Below the pieces are notes generated by a model, which worked only from the letters and a program-made list of their open reading frames with translations, searched no databases and was not told the origin of the DNA. A program made the position numbers and the translations under genes. From NCBI GenBank assembly GCA_963824645.1, contig CAWGQC010000004.1, positions 496,001-560,000 on the forward strand: a DNA stretch of 64,000 bases. Reading direction: 5' to 3'. This DNA is from Bog-756 sp963824645 (GTDB lineage: Bacteria; Actinomycetota; Acidimicrobiia; Acidimicrobiales; RAAP-2). This document shows positions 26,072 to 34,861 of the stretch, piece by piece; the first letter of the stretch is position 1, and every line of letters starts with the position of its first letter.

Positions 26072-26954
26072 TCACGCGGCCTGATCGACCGGCGTGGACA
26101 TGATGAGTTCGAATTCGACGGGGGTCAAGCGCCCGAGAGCGTCTTGGCGGCGACGTCGGTGATAGGTCCGCTCGATCCAAGTCACGATGGCGATGCGCAG
26201 CTCCTCTCTGGTGTCCCAGACACGCCGGTTGAGCACGTTCTTTTGCAGCAGGCTGAAGAAGCTCTCCATCGCCGCGTTGTCCCCGGCGGCCCCGACCCGA
26301 CCCATTGAGCCGACCATGCGGTGGCGATTGAGCGCCCGCTGGAGCTTCCGGGAACGAAATTGCGATCCTCGGTCCGAGTGAAATAGGCATCCGGCCACGT
26401 CTCCCCGTCGGGCGACGGCGCTCTCGATGGCGTTGACGGCGATGCGCGACTTCATCCGAAAGTCGATCGAGTAGCCGACGATGCGGTTGGAGAAGACATC
26501 CTTGACGGCGCAGACGTAGAGCTTCCCCTCCCGCGTCCGGTGCTCGGTGATGTCCCCGAGCCACAGCTCGTTCGGGGCCTCGGCGGAGAAGTCACGGTTG
26601 ACCAGGTCGTCGTGAACCGGTGGACCGGGCCTCTTGCCCGACCGGGCCTTCTTCTTGCCGAAGGCGCTCCACCAGTGGTTCTCCGAGCAGATCCTCCAGG
26701 CTGTGCGCCTGCACATCGACTGGCCTGCCTCACGGGCCTCGTCGGCGAGAAAGCGGTAGCCGAACTCGGGGTCATCGCGGTGGGCGTCGAAGAGGGCGTT
26801 CGCCCGGTGTGCCTCGACGAGTTCGGCCTCGGTCACGGGGGTGGCGAGCCAGCGGTAATAGGGCTGGCGGGAGAGCTTCAAGACCCGCAACGACACCGCG
26901 ACGGGGATCCCGTCGGCGGCGAGCTCACTCACGAGCGGGTAGAGCCTTTTCCCG
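26072..26954 (-). CDS. IS3-family transposase OrfB (DDE integrase domain)
   Basis: OrfB is read by -1 frameshift from orfA and gives about 290 residues beyond the shift point. It has the HTH_21-like region (FDAHRDDPEFGYRFLADEA) and the rve integrase core with the DDE triad: D in ELWLGDITEH, D in LFHSDRGSQF, and E in DNAAMESFFSLLQ, exactly 35 residues after the second D. All key residues are intact, so the element could still be active. The open frame extends back to 27112, but the part before the shift overlaps orfA and is not family-like. Confidence 0.9.
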
Positions 26955-27237
26955 GGAGGTTCGCCTGGGAGAGATAGGCGGCCGCTCGCCGGAGGACCTC
27001 GTTCTCCTGCTCGAGGAGACGGATGCGCCGATTCGCCGCTCGCAGCTCGGCACTCTCGGCTGTCGAACGACCGGGTCGGACACCGTCGTCGATGTCGGCC
27101 TGGCGGATCCACTTCGACAGCGTCATCGGGTGGATCCCGAAGTCGTGGGCGATCTGCTCGAGAGTCATCCCCGGGCCACGGTCGCGGGCCACTCGCACGA
27201 CGTCCTCACGGAACTCTTTCGGAAAAGGTCTGGGCAC
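26929..27237 (-). CDS. IS3-family transposase OrfA (helix-turn-helix)
   Basis: The 102-residue protein starts MPRPFPKEFREDVVRVARDR and contains a helix-turn-helix (MTLEQIAHDFGIHPMTLSKW) and a leucine-zipper-like C-terminus (ELRAANRRIRLLEQENEVLR). It binds the IS ends. Near its end the heptamer GGGAAAA (complement of 26948-26954) lets ribosomes slip back one base into orfB, making the OrfAB transposase. Confidence 0.9.
   Translation of the reverse strand: MPRPFPKEFREDVVRVARDRGPGMTLEQIAHDFGIHPMTLSKWIRQADIDDGVRPGRSTAESAELRAANRRIRLLEQENEVLRRAAAYLSQANLPGKGSTRS
26948..26954 (-). promoter_or_regulatory. -1 ribosomal frameshift site of the IS3 element
   Basis: The sequence G-GGA-AAA in the orfA frame is an X-XXY-YYZ slippery heptamer. 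Slipping one base back moves translation from LPGKG in orfA to GKRLYPLV in orfB. This is the standard control of IS3 transposase level. Confidence 0.75.
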
Positions 27238-27335
27238 ACTGACATCCTCTCAGCTCGCCCCCTCGGGCAAGCCATCTCAGATGTCACCTCACCGTGCAGC
27301 AGACCCGAGGGGTCATTCCTTGCAGGGCGAACTGG

Positions 27336-28016
27336 CTAAGGGACCTTGCCTACGAGGCATCCGGGAAGATAGACCGCCCCGGGAAGTGGTAGGTCACGGA
27401 TCTCTGACTTGAGTACATAGCCATAAATACTCTCAAGGATCTTGCAAGCGGCGGTTGCGTCGGACTGGAGGTAGAGGCCGATGACGCGTTCGGTAGTGGC
27501 CGCTCCACCAGGTTGGCGACAAATCGTGCCATCTGTTGCTCCGTGATGGCTTGACCACTCGCGTCCAAGTAGAGGTGATGCTCCTTCCAGCTTGCGCTGG
27601 TATCAATGATTTGAACGAAACTCGAAGTGGCTATGGAACTGCTCAAATAGACCTTTCGTCCCCCAGTGAGGTAACTGGTCCTGATCCGGGTGTGCCGTCT
27701 GCGGCGGCCGTGAGCCGAATATTCGCTACAGGATTGTGATAGCCGTAGTAGCTCAGACTAAAGAACACCCGGACCGGTTGCTCGGTTCATCCGAAGCCGA
27801 GCATCACCTCAGATCCAGCTCGGTTACCGAGTTGCAGACCACCTGGCGGATCGACGTAGCCTCCACCGGAGGCGCTGAATCCAGGGGGCAACCACCTTGG
27901 CGCGAGCACAAAGTGTTTCTGAGCTGGGGCTGTCTCGGCGCGGATCGAGCGCTGGCTGCACATCCCGCAGCCATCAGCATCGGCAATACGAACATCATCA
28001 CCAGCAGCCTTCGCAC
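27336..28016 (-). pseudogene. Secreted lipoprotein gene with about three frameshifts
   Basis: The start at 28016 gives a lipoprotein signal with lipobox (RLLVMMFVLPMLMAAGCAAS) and continues to VEATSIRQVVCNSVTELDLR, then stops. Protein-like sequence goes on in other frames of the same strand. RVFFSLSYYGYHNPVANIRL runs on to TSL; then GGRKVYLSSSIATSSFVQII to FVANL; then ATTERVIGLYLQSDATAACK to LPLPGAVYLP and a stop at 27336. Joining the four pieces (shifts near 27795, 27655 and 27490) makes one protein of about 225 residues. No family is recognised. That the pieces belong to one gene is an inference from order, strand and composition. The IS3 element lies just beyond its end. Confidence 0.5.
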
Positions 28017-28135
28017 TGCACCCAGGCTACGCCCACGAGATCGTTCAAGTTGGTGGGCAATACAGCATCACTAGGGTGCCGATCAGCTAGGCGCAAGGCT
28101 ACGCTCCCCTCCGGGGCTGGAGCGATGGAGCGCTC

Positions 28136-29119
28136 ATGAGCGGAGCCAAGAGGGCAGAAGGTCCGGACAAGGCTGCAAGTGCTCGGCGGGTGATGCATAT
28201 CGTCGGTGCGGTCCTTGTGGCCGTTGTCCTTCCTGTGGTGCTCCTGGAGACTCTCGTCGGAAAGTTCGCGGCCGACGCAATGGTCCTCGGGCTGCTGTTT
28301 GGCGTAATCGGAAGCATGGTCGGCGGCACTCGTCGCATGGTGTACCTCGCCGTGCCGTTTGGAGTCGCCGGTGGTCTTGGAGCCTTCACCGCTTATGGCT
28401 GGTGGTGGGTCGGCCTGCTCGCAATCTTGGGGGCCATCGCCGGAGCGGGTATCGGCTTCGGGTGGTTGCCTTCGCTCTTGATGCTTCCCTTCGTCGCCAC
28501 GTTTGCGAGTCGGGTGCCATCGGGACGAGATGCCGCGGCCTACGGTGCATTTGCCGGGATAGGGCTGCTGTACGGCGTCGTACTGGCTCGTCGGTTCAAG
28601 GCTCCCGAAGTGGTAAAGAGTCAGCGGGCGTCGATCCCTACCGCCGTCGCCGTAGCCGGGGTGATGGGCGTTGCCCTGGGCGGCACCGCTGCGATAGGTG
28701 TGGCGCTGGGATGGAGCGAGCCGTATTGGGTTCCAGAGCCAATCCTCATTCTCACCCTGTACATCATCATGGGCAAGCGGCAGCGTGTCCGGGAAAAGGC
28801 CATAGCGACCGCCGTGGGAGTGGTTGCCGCAGTGCCTGTGGCCATCCTCGGGCCACCGACCTGGGCGATCTCGATCATCGCCGCTGTGGCCTTCGTTCTT
28901 GCGCTCACGCAGTACAAGAAGAGCTATGTGCTCTATTACGGGTTGTTCACGTTTGCACTTGTCCTCGCTCTTTCCCCACCGGGGCACGTTGGTGCCGAAG
29001 CGGCTCACCGTGGCTCTGAAATCCTCATCGGCATCGGCGTGCTCGTTGTCGGTCTTGCCGTTCTTCACGCTCTCGGCGGGTGGCTAGCCAAGTATGACCC
29101 GGAGCCTGCGCTGGCCTAA
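28136..29119 (+). CDS. FUSC-like multi-pass membrane protein
   Basis: The 327-residue protein has two halves, each with several hydrophobic helices, separated by a short charged loop (RRFKAPEVVKSQRASI). Helices include VMHIVGAVLVAVVLPVVLL, YGWWWVGLLAILGAIAGAGI, AIATAVGVVAAVPVAILGPP and SEILIGIGVLVVGLAVLHAL. The duplicated helix bundle and the GTRRMVYL and HRGSEILIGIGV segments resemble fusaric-acid/aromatic-acid efflux (FUSC) proteins, though at this length it is only the membrane part. The K+-channel-like gene follows after 36 bases, so they may form an operon. Its substrate is unknown. Confidence 0.55.
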   Translation: MSGAKRAEGPDKAASARRVMHIVGAVLVAVVLPVVLLETLVGKFAADAMVLGLLFGVIGSMVGGTRRMVYLAVPFGVAGGLGAFTAYGWWWVGLLAILGAIAGAGIGFGWLPSLLMLPFVATFASRVPSGRDAAAYGAFAGIGLLYGVVLARRFKAPEVVKSQRASIPTAVAVAGVMGVALGGTAAIGVALGWSEPYWVPEPILILTLYIIMGKRQRVREKAIATAVGVVAAVPVAILGPPTWAISIIAAVAFVLALTQYKKSYVLYYGLFTFALVLALSPPGHVGAEAAHRGSEILIGIGVLVVGLAVLHALGGWLAKYDPEPALA

Positions 29120-29155
29120 TCCCTCGATCTACCGACCACAAGAGGAGGAAGCGTG

Positions 29156-29710
29156 ATGTCTACGGAAGAGATGGCCAACACTGACGCCCCAGTGCAGTTG
29201 TCTGCTTATCAACGACGGCGATTCGTCCTTGCCGCAGCACTCCGCACTTTCGCAACCGTTGCCCTAGTCGTGGGGATCTACTTCGTGGTTCCGATGGATC
29301 ACGGCATAGATCCAGGGACTGTGACAGGACTTGTGCTCGGCGTGCTTGCGCTCTTCGCGATCATCATTTGGCAGGTCCGACAGATCATTCGCTCCGAACA
29401 TCCGAATATTCGTGCCGTAGAAGCACTTGCATTCACCGTTCCCCTCTACATGCTCCTGTTTGCCACGACCTACTTCCTCATGGCCCATTCTCAATCGGCA
29501 GCGTTCGGTGCACCTCTGACTCGCACTGATGCGATGTACTTCTCCTCCGCCGTCTTTACGACAGTCGGGTTCGGTGACGTTGCCGCGAAGAGCCAGGACG
29601 CTCGTTTGGTCGTGACCTTCCAGATGTGGCTGGACCTGGTCGTCCTGGGTCTGGTGGCACGGGCGCTTGTAAATGCCGTCAAGCTCAGTCAACAGCGACA
29701 CGCCGATTAG
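29156..29710 (+). CDS. Two-pore-domain-type potassium channel family protein
   Basis: The 184-residue protein has two N-terminal helices (ALRTFATVALVVGIYFVV; TGLVLGVLALFAIIIWQV), a third (AFTVPLYMLLFATTYFLMA), a pore helix and the filter TVGFGD at residues 136-141. A last inner helix (WLDLVVLGLVARALVNAV) completes the Ion_trans_2 pore. The filter is a normal K+ signature, so a tetramer would conduct K+. No RCK or nucleotide-binding gating domain is attached. ATG 29156 is preceded by AGAGGAGG; an adjoining GTG at 29153 is an alternative. It follows the FUSC-like gene closely. Confidence 0.8.
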   Translation: MSTEEMANTDAPVQLSAYQRRRFVLAAALRTFATVALVVGIYFVVPMDHGIDPGTVTGLVLGVLALFAIIIWQVRQIIRSEHPNIRAVEALAFTVPLYMLLFATTYFLMAHSQSAAFGAPLTRTDAMYFSSAVFTTVGFGDVAAKSQDARLVVTFQMWLDLVVLGLVARALVNAVKLSQQRHAD

Positions 29711-29857
29711 AGCAGACCATCCCAGAATGTGCGGCGCTAACCGAGCGGGGCGAGCATGGCCAAGTGCCGGTCGGCCATGGTCCATAAGGGATCCTCCCAG
29801 CGTTGTGAGACCGATTTTCAGTCGCAACTGCATCGGTCATCTGGTTAACTTCATTTT

Positions 29858-30397
29858 GTGGCGGATGAGATAGCTCAAGACGGAGATGAGTTCGATCGCA
29901 CCCGAGCTGGAAAGGCTCGATCCTGGATCATGATTTTGCTGATTTCCATGATTGCGATCGGCCCTCTGCTCGGTATCTTGCTTTGGCTGGTGCTGGGCCC
30001 AAGTGAATCGCAGCAACATGCACAACAGGATGCTCAGGTGGCGTGTCTGGCTGAACCGGAGGGCCTCACCGATTATCCCCCAACAAACTCTGTGACTTTT
30101 GGGAACATGGTTGACGCCTATCGAAGCTCTGAAACCGCCGCAAAAGCCGCCGCTGCGGACGATCCGAGCTGGCGACCGCTTGCCAGCGGCTACGCCACGC
30201 TGCTCAGCGCCTGGACTGCGAGAGTCTTGATCACTGGACCAGGCGCAACAGAGCCCGAGAAGCTGCCCGTTCAAGTGCAAGCACGGCTAGACCCATTGAA
30301 TGCTCGCTGGGAGCAGCCCGAACATCTGGCAGTAATCACAATAGAACGGCAATGCGCAAACGACGGAGTTGCTACCCTCTCGCGGGCGGGGGACTAG
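29858..30397 (+). CDS. Hypothetical single-pass membrane protein
   Basis: The 179-residue product starts with GTG (ADEIAQDGDEFDRTRAGKAR) and has one helix (SWIMILLISMIAIGPLLGILLWLVL). An outward domain of about 125 residues has two cysteines (VACLAEPEG and RQCANDG). Codons are less GC-ended than in the flanking chromosome. No family is recognised. It may be a surface-exposed or secreted accessory protein of the island. Confidence 0.5.
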   Translation: MADEIAQDGDEFDRTRAGKARSWIMILLISMIAIGPLLGILLWLVLGPSESQQHAQQDAQVACLAEPEGLTDYPPTNSVTFGNMVDAYRSSETAAKAAAADDPSWRPLASGYATLLSAWTARVLITGPGATEPEKLPVQVQARLDPLNARWEQPEHLAVITIERQCANDGVATLSRAGD

Positions 30398-30519
30398 CGG
30401 TCGGAGCTGCTGTTTGTGATCGTTCATGGTGCACTCTGGGTCTGAACCGCCAGGAGCACTTCGCACCGGGCCGGAGGAATCCTGAGACAAGGTGTGATGA
30501 CGCCACCTGCCAATGTCCA
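30398..30519. other. Spacer before the IS30 remnant
   Basis: No gene or clear signal is seen between the membrane protein stop and the IS30 scrap. It may hold further decayed IS30 sequence that can no longer be recognised. Confidence 0.3.
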
Positions 30520-30649
30520 GTGCGCGACGGTGGTGACCTCCAACGTGAACTCGATGCCATTGCCCGGTCACTCAATACCAGGCCTCGACACCCTCGGGTG
30601 GATGAGGCCATCTCTGGTGTTCGCCGAAGCCGTTGCGTTGACCGGTTGA
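30520..30649 (+). pseudogene. IS30-family transposase C-terminal remnant (frameshifted)
   Basis: The plus strand reads VRDGGDLQRELDAIARSLNT then RPR, and after a one-base shift TLGWMRPSLVFAEAVALTG and a stop. IS30 transposases end with the same order (LDxVAxxLNNRPRKTLGWxTPxE). Only the last 40 or so residues remain, and the frame break falls within the RPRKTLGW motif. The rest of the element is not visible nearby. Confidence 0.65.
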
Positions 30650-30797
30650 GGACACAGCCAACCATGGGCTGTGAGCTCGTCGCCAGCACTGGTCAAATCT
30701 GGTGGCGGATAAGGCGACCCTCAGCCGGTGTTCTGGGCACACATCGAATGGTGTCCCGAAAAAACGTGGCAATGGATCCTTCCCCGAGGAATGATCC

Positions 30798-31397
30798 TCA
30801 GTAGTTGATGCGGTAGTGGAGGTGGGCGATTCCGCTGCGGGAGCGTCTCTCGGTGAGGAGTTCGACGTTGAGGCGGTTGCGCAGTGGTAGAGCGCGCTTG
30901 CCACCGCCCAGCACGACAGGCCAGAAGAACAGGTGGCACTCGTCCACAACCCCAGCCTCAATCATTTGAGCTGCGAGATCTGCTCCACCTACCGTTAGAT
31001 CATGGTCCGCCTTGGCCTTTAGGTTTCGAATCGACTCTGCCTCGAACTCCTGCTCAAGAGTGGTCCTTTCGCTCGACACCGATGTCAGGGTCTTCGAAAA
31101 CACAACCTTGTCAGCCGCTCGCCAGAGGTTGGCGAAATCCACGATCCAGGGAGGTTGGTCAGCAACGGGTGCGGTCTCCCAGTAGACCATCGTCTGATAC
31201 ATCCGGCGGCCGTACAGATAGGTGCCCACCGGGCGCTGCAGCTCGTTGATGAAGCCGAAATACTCCTCATCAGGCTTGCCGAAATCGAAGCCGCCGTCAG
31301 GGTCCTCGGTGTAACCGTCGAGTGACGTGTTAGCTATATAGATGAGCTTCGCCAGGGTGACTCCTCCGACCAGGACCTGGCCCACGATAGTTGGCAT
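30798..31397 (-). CDS. DHFR-like reductase (RibD C-terminal domain family)
   Basis: About 199 residues if read from ATG 31397. The conserved part begins LAKLIYIANTSLDGYTEDPD (first strand and SLDG motif). Then come RPVGTYLYGRRMYQTMVYWE, KADHDLTVGGADLAAQMIEA (cofactor loop) and HLFFWPVVLGGGKRAL. It reduces an unknown substrate with NAD(P)H. A strong GGAGGAG lies five bases before a CTG that begins LAKLIYIA, so a rare CTG start at that point is possible and would drop 15 leading residues that do not look family-like. It differs strongly from the relative at 2316. Confidence 0.75.
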   Translation of the reverse strand: MPTIVGQVLVGGVTLAKLIYIANTSLDGYTEDPDGGFDFGKPDEEYFGFINELQRPVGTYLYGRRMYQTMVYWETAPVADQPPWIVDFANLWRAADKVVFSKTLTSVSSERTTLEQEFEAESIRNLKAKADHDLTVGGADLAAQMIEAGVVDECHLFFWPVVLGGGKRALPLRNRLNVELLTERRSRSGIAHLHYRINY

Positions 31398-31475
31398 CCG
31401 CCGTAGCATGAAACTGCCCCACCGATCCGGCGATCGGAGATGGTCACCTCTGTTCGACTGGTCCACAATGGACTC

Positions 31476-31739
31476 ATGGCTACGGACCATGGTTGGGTCA
31501 GCTACGGACCTGGCGACAACTCACAGCTGACCGAGGACCAGCGGCAATGGGTCGAAGAGCGCATTCGGCAACGCCAGGAGAGCAGGGGCGTGCTGCTCGG
31601 CGTTGTGGAGGTACGGGTCTACGAGAATGAGTGCGAACCCCAGGTCAGCTTCCCCCAAGGGGCCATCCTCGGGTTTGATACATCCGTCATCTCCGACATG
31701 GTGGCTCGGGCTCGAACTGCGCTAGCTGACTGGCGCTAG
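31476..31739 (+). CDS. Small hypothetical protein
   Basis: The 87-residue frame starts MATDHGWVSYGPGDNSQLTE and has an amphipathic helix (DQRQWVEERIRQRQESRGV), a beta stretch (LLGVVEVRVYENECEPQVSF) and a final helix (SVISDMVARARTALADW). It is compact and protein-like, probably a small cytoplasmic protein. No family is recognised. It is divergent from the DHFR-like gene, their starts about 80 bases apart. Confidence 0.5.
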   Translation: MATDHGWVSYGPGDNSQLTEDQRQWVEERIRQRQESRGVLLGVVEVRVYENECEPQVSFPQGAILGFDTSVISDMVARARTALADWR

Positions 31740-31888
31740 CTTTCCACCCGCTGAAAGGGGCAATGAGCTCAAGTCGACCAGCCGGTTCAGCCGCGCCTGC
31801 GACATTACAAAGACCAACCAATCGGCGGTGGGCCTTCACGGAAGCTCAATCACATCATTGGTGTTGGGGGACACTAAATGTCGGTAAC

Positions 31889-33346
31889 TCAGATGCTCTC
31901 GAACTCGCCGGGTTGCCATGTCTGGTCGAACCAAGGCTCCAAGGGTCCGTAGAGACGGAGAAGGACGAACCAACCTTTACCTGGCACGGTCTGGATCCAG
32001 TGTGATTCGTGCCCATCGGGGGCCTCAGGACCGAAATAAAGGTCGATGGTCCCATCCGGATTCTCGACGATGTCGCCCGTCTGGCTGCTCTTGCTGGGAT
32101 ATGGCTGGCTCGTCTGAAGCTCGGAGCGCGTCTGGGGATCGTAGACGACAACAGACCAAAAGTTCTTCGCTGGGACCTTCGGCGGGAGCGTCAACCGGTA
32201 GGACTTGGCCCCATCGAGGTAGGCCCCTGAGCTGTCCCGGTCACCCCAGGCGTACTGTGACCCGGCCCCGATCATCTTCATGGTCATGGCCGGAGTGTTG
32301 AGCGTGGCCATGTAGAACAACGCGGTACGGGCATCGAGATTGCGCTCACCTCCTTCGCCGTCCAGCAAGAATTCGTGGTTGCCACCGAAGAATCCACGTT
32401 TCCAGTAACTGCCCTCGTACAAGAAGTTGTCGGCAACGTCGGTCTGGAAAAAGACGGTGCGGGCGGTAGCGTTCCCGACGGCTACGGCATCGACGAGGAT
32501 GTCCCGGAGATGCTGGTCCGGCTGAAAGGGATGGCCCTTGCGGATTCCGATGGCCGCAATCAGGCCCCTCGTCTCCGGGTCGATGATCTCAACCGGCTCA
32601 CGGTCGACGACGTGGTGCAGCTCCTCGTAGAACGAGAAGTCGTTGGCGTGAATCGTGTTGAACGCCAGACCCGATCCGTTGATGAACTCCATCGGAGGCG
32701 GATCGCCCTGGCGGTCGAGCGGGTAGATCTTCACTCCGGTGCGGAACATCCGCGATGCCGGTCCGGAACTCCCATCGACGATGAAACCGCGGAGTAGGAC
32801 CAGATTGACGTAGCTGGTCGATTGGGCGACAAAGTATCCATCGGGCGCCGGGCCCTCGTAATCCGGCGGTAGGATCAAGTACTTCCCGCCCTGTCCTCGG
32901 TCCGGTCCCGGTGCTCCCGTGTCGACAACGAAGCGGAACCACGCATCGTCGATGGTTCCCGGTCCACATCCCGGCGGGATCTCGACGACGGTAGGACCGT
33001 CTCGCCCGACGTCAAGAAAGGCAATCGCGTAGACCGTGTCGGTGTTCCCGGTGAGGAACAGAGAGTTCGAGTCCATCAGGTCGTCGTAGATCAGGACTTG
33101 GTTCTCAGCAACGACCCCGACCTCTTCCAAACCGATCCTCGCCGCTTCGAGCGATGCCACCTGGACGGTGTTGAGGAAGACCTGAACGCCTCGAAGAAAG
33201 GCCAGGTGGTCCAGCAAAGTGAAGGCGGTGGCGTCGGTAGGCATCCCGTCGAAGAACTCCAGGGTGCCCAGCCGTGTGGACACCTGGTCCGGGGTCATGA
33301 TCTTGCTGGGAATCTCCGTGTTGAAACCCGGAGTGTGCTTCGACAT
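31889..33346 (-). CDS. DUF1254/DUF1214 domain protein
   Basis: The 485-residue protein starts MSKHTPGFNTEIPSKIMTPD. The DUF1254 half has LTGNTDTVYAIAFLDVGRDG, TVVEIPPGCGPGTIDDAWFR and a GGKYLILPPDYEG core. The DUF1214 half has SGAYLDGAKSYRLTLPPKVP, KNFWSVVVYDPQTRSELQTS and HWIQTVPGKGWFVLLRLYGP. These two domains normally occur together in bacterial and archaeal proteins of unknown activity, often exported. Here no signal peptide is seen after the chosen start; a longer frame to 33511 exists but does not look family-like. Confidence 0.85.
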   Translation of the reverse strand: MSKHTPGFNTEIPSKIMTPDQVSTRLGTLEFFDGMPTDATAFTLLDHLAFLRGVQVFLNTVQVASLEAARIGLEEVGVVAENQVLIYDDLMDSNSLFLTGNTDTVYAIAFLDVGRDGPTVVEIPPGCGPGTIDDAWFRFVVDTGAPGPDRGQGGKYLILPPDYEGPAPDGYFVAQSTSYVNLVLLRGFIVDGSSGPASRMFRTGVKIYPLDRQGDPPPMEFINGSGLAFNTIHANDFSFYEELHHVVDREPVEIIDPETRGLIAAIGIRKGHPFQPDQHLRDILVDAVAVGNATARTVFFQTDVADNFLYEGSYWKRGFFGGNHEFLLDGEGGERNLDARTALFYMATLNTPAMTMKMIGAGSQYAWGDRDSSGAYLDGAKSYRLTLPPKVPAKNFWSVVVYDPQTRSELQTSQPYPSKSSQTGDIVENPDGTIDLYFGPEAPDGHESHWIQTVPGKGWFVLLRLYGPLEPWFDQTWQPGEFESI

Positions 33347-33533
33347 GAGGTTGCGGCTCTCGATTCGATGAACTGGTGTGACCTTCACCAGCACCGCCGG
33401 GGAGGCGGCATCGGAGAGGCTATCCGGGGGACGTCGGTGAGTAACCGGGTGCCTCCGATGCGCCTGGTCGGAGGCACGGATAAGCGTCTCTGACCCGGCG
33501 AGGGGGGACACTTCCGGATCAGGATGAGATCAT

Positions 33534-34088
33534 GTGCAGATGGCGGCACTCCCCGATGTACTCACAGCCGGATCGGTGCAGCTTCGATGCTGGAGTCCCA
33601 ACACTGCTGAAGCAATGCTCATCGCCATCGAGGAGAGTTTTGCTGAGCTGGAGCAATGGATGAGCTGGGCACAGGAGATGCCGACCGTCGACGGACTGCA
33701 GGAAGTCCTCCGCCAAGGTGAACTGGACTTCCAGGCAAACCGAGGTTGGGACTACACAATTTTCGATGCCGGGACGGATGAAGTTCTGGGAGGGATCGGA
33801 CTGCACCGAACTGACGATCCCGGCAAGTTTGAGATCGGCTATTGGGTGCGGACCAGCCAGACCTACCGAGGTGTGGCGACTCTGGCCGCCCGAACCGTTA
33901 TCAGCACTGTATTGACCTTCTTGCACTCGGCGAGACAGATCGTGATTCGCATGGATCAGGCCAACCTGGCTAGTGCCTCAGTAGCCCGAAAGTTGGGGTT
34001 TGCGCTGGATGCGGAAGAAGATCGGGAGATTGCCGCCGCCGGTCACACTGGACGTGGCTATGTGTGGACCCTCGATCTGCCTGAGTGA
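33534..34088 (+). CDS. GNAT-family N-acetyltransferase (RimJ/RimL-like)
   Basis: The 184-residue protein has the GNAT fold of the ribosomal-protein acetyltransferase group: EVLGGIGLHRTDDPGKFEIG, the acetyl-CoA loop region WVRTSQTYRGVATLAARTVI and the late motif NLASASVARKLGFALDAEED. It transfers an acetyl group from acetyl-CoA to an amine; the target may be a protein N-terminus or a small molecule. The start may be GTG 33534 (AGGATGAG five bases upstream) or ATG 33540. Confidence 0.8.
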   Translation: MQMAALPDVLTAGSVQLRCWSPNTAEAMLIAIEESFAELEQWMSWAQEMPTVDGLQEVLRQGELDFQANRGWDYTIFDAGTDEVLGGIGLHRTDDPGKFEIGYWVRTSQTYRGVATLAARTVISTVLTFLHSARQIVIRMDQANLASASVARKLGFALDAEEDREIAAAGHTGRGYVWTLDLPE

Positions 34089-34408
34089 CTAGATCAGGAC
34101 TATCTCGTCGATTTGTTGGGGTGCAGAATGGTTGCAGATCTGAATCGTCTCAAACGGACTCGACCGAGGATCGGCCCTCGACCTGCGCGAACAAAGTGGA
34201 GGTAATGGGAGTATGCCCGAACCCCTCCTGGCTCCGCTGAACTGGGGTTATGTGGCGCGTGACGCTGAGAATCGGCGGAATCCAGGCCCCAGGACCACTC
34301 CACAAAGTCAGTCCCGGAAGAGATGGGACTGCGTTCGAACCCTTGTCAGAGGCCAACGGACGTCGAACGATCTCAGCGGCGACCCGGTCGAGTTCGCCGG
34401 CGTCGGTC
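34089..34408. other. Intergenic stretch without a recognised gene
   Basis: 320 bases lie between the convergent acetyltransferase and thioesterase genes. Several short frames run across it, none with a recognisable family or good start. Decayed sequence is possible given its place in the island. Confidence 0.35.
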
Positions 34409-34861
34409 CTATCGCGGATGGAACCGCAGCCAGTTCGCCAGCATCGTTGCCCGGACCTTCTCCTCGTAGACAAGCTCGGCACTCACAACGATGGCCAACT
34501 CCGAGACCTCCACGGTTTCGGCCCGCAGCGATAGCGGCGGTCCCAACGGCGCGGGCCGCAGGAATCGCACGTCGAAGCCAGCGGTGATGAAGGGAACCGG
34601 AGCCCCTTCGTCGGCCGTCCAACCATGGCGATCGGCTTCCCACATCACGACAGCCGCTGTGTGGCAATCGAGCGCCGTTGAGATGATCCCTCCATTGAGG
34701 AAGCCGAACCCATTGTCGTGTTCGGGGCGAGGAGTGAATGTGGCGACGGTGACCTCGTTCTCTCGATAGCTACGCAGGTGAAAGCCATCAGGATTGGCAT
34801 GACCGCACCCGAAGCACGTGAGATCGGGATACAGGGATTCCTGGATACTCAGTTGCGTCAT
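34409..34861 (-). CDS. PaaI-type hotdog-fold thioesterase
   Basis: The 150-residue protein starts MTQLSIQESLYPDLTCFGCG. It has the CFGCGHANPDGFHLRSY opening common in this subgroup. The hotdog helix motif DNGFGFLNGGIISTALDCHT follows, where the catalytic acidic/Asn residues usually lie, then TAGFDVRFLRPAPLGPPLSL. It would hydrolyse a short acyl- or aryl-CoA. The frame continues open upstream into a separate thioesterase-like remnant, but the conserved N-terminus marks 34861 as the start. Confidence 0.75.
   Translation of the reverse strand: MTQLSIQESLYPDLTCFGCGHANPDGFHLRSYRENEVTVATFTPRPEHDNGFGFLNGGIISTALDCHTAAVVMWEADRHGWTADEGAPVPFITAGFDVRFLRPAPLGPPLSLRAETVEVSELAIVVSAELVYEEKVRATMLANWLRFHPR

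Larger units (their letters stand above)
26040..27306 (-). mobile_element. IS3-family insertion sequence (complete)
   Basis: Terminal inverted repeats of about 26 bases start GGGTCTGCTGCACGG at both ends (26040-26065 and the complement of 27281-27306; 23 positions match). They enclose orfA and orfB joined by a frameshift site. The size of 1.27 kb is normal for IS3. No target duplication is obvious, since the bases beside the two ends differ. It lies 29 bases from the stop of a decayed lipoprotein gene. Confidence 0.85.

Noticed and set aside
26030..27316. Target-site duplication of the IS3 element
   Set aside because: Bases just outside the inverted repeats do not match (GGT on the left, GAG on the right). 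A nearby GGGGT pair is not adjacent to both ends.
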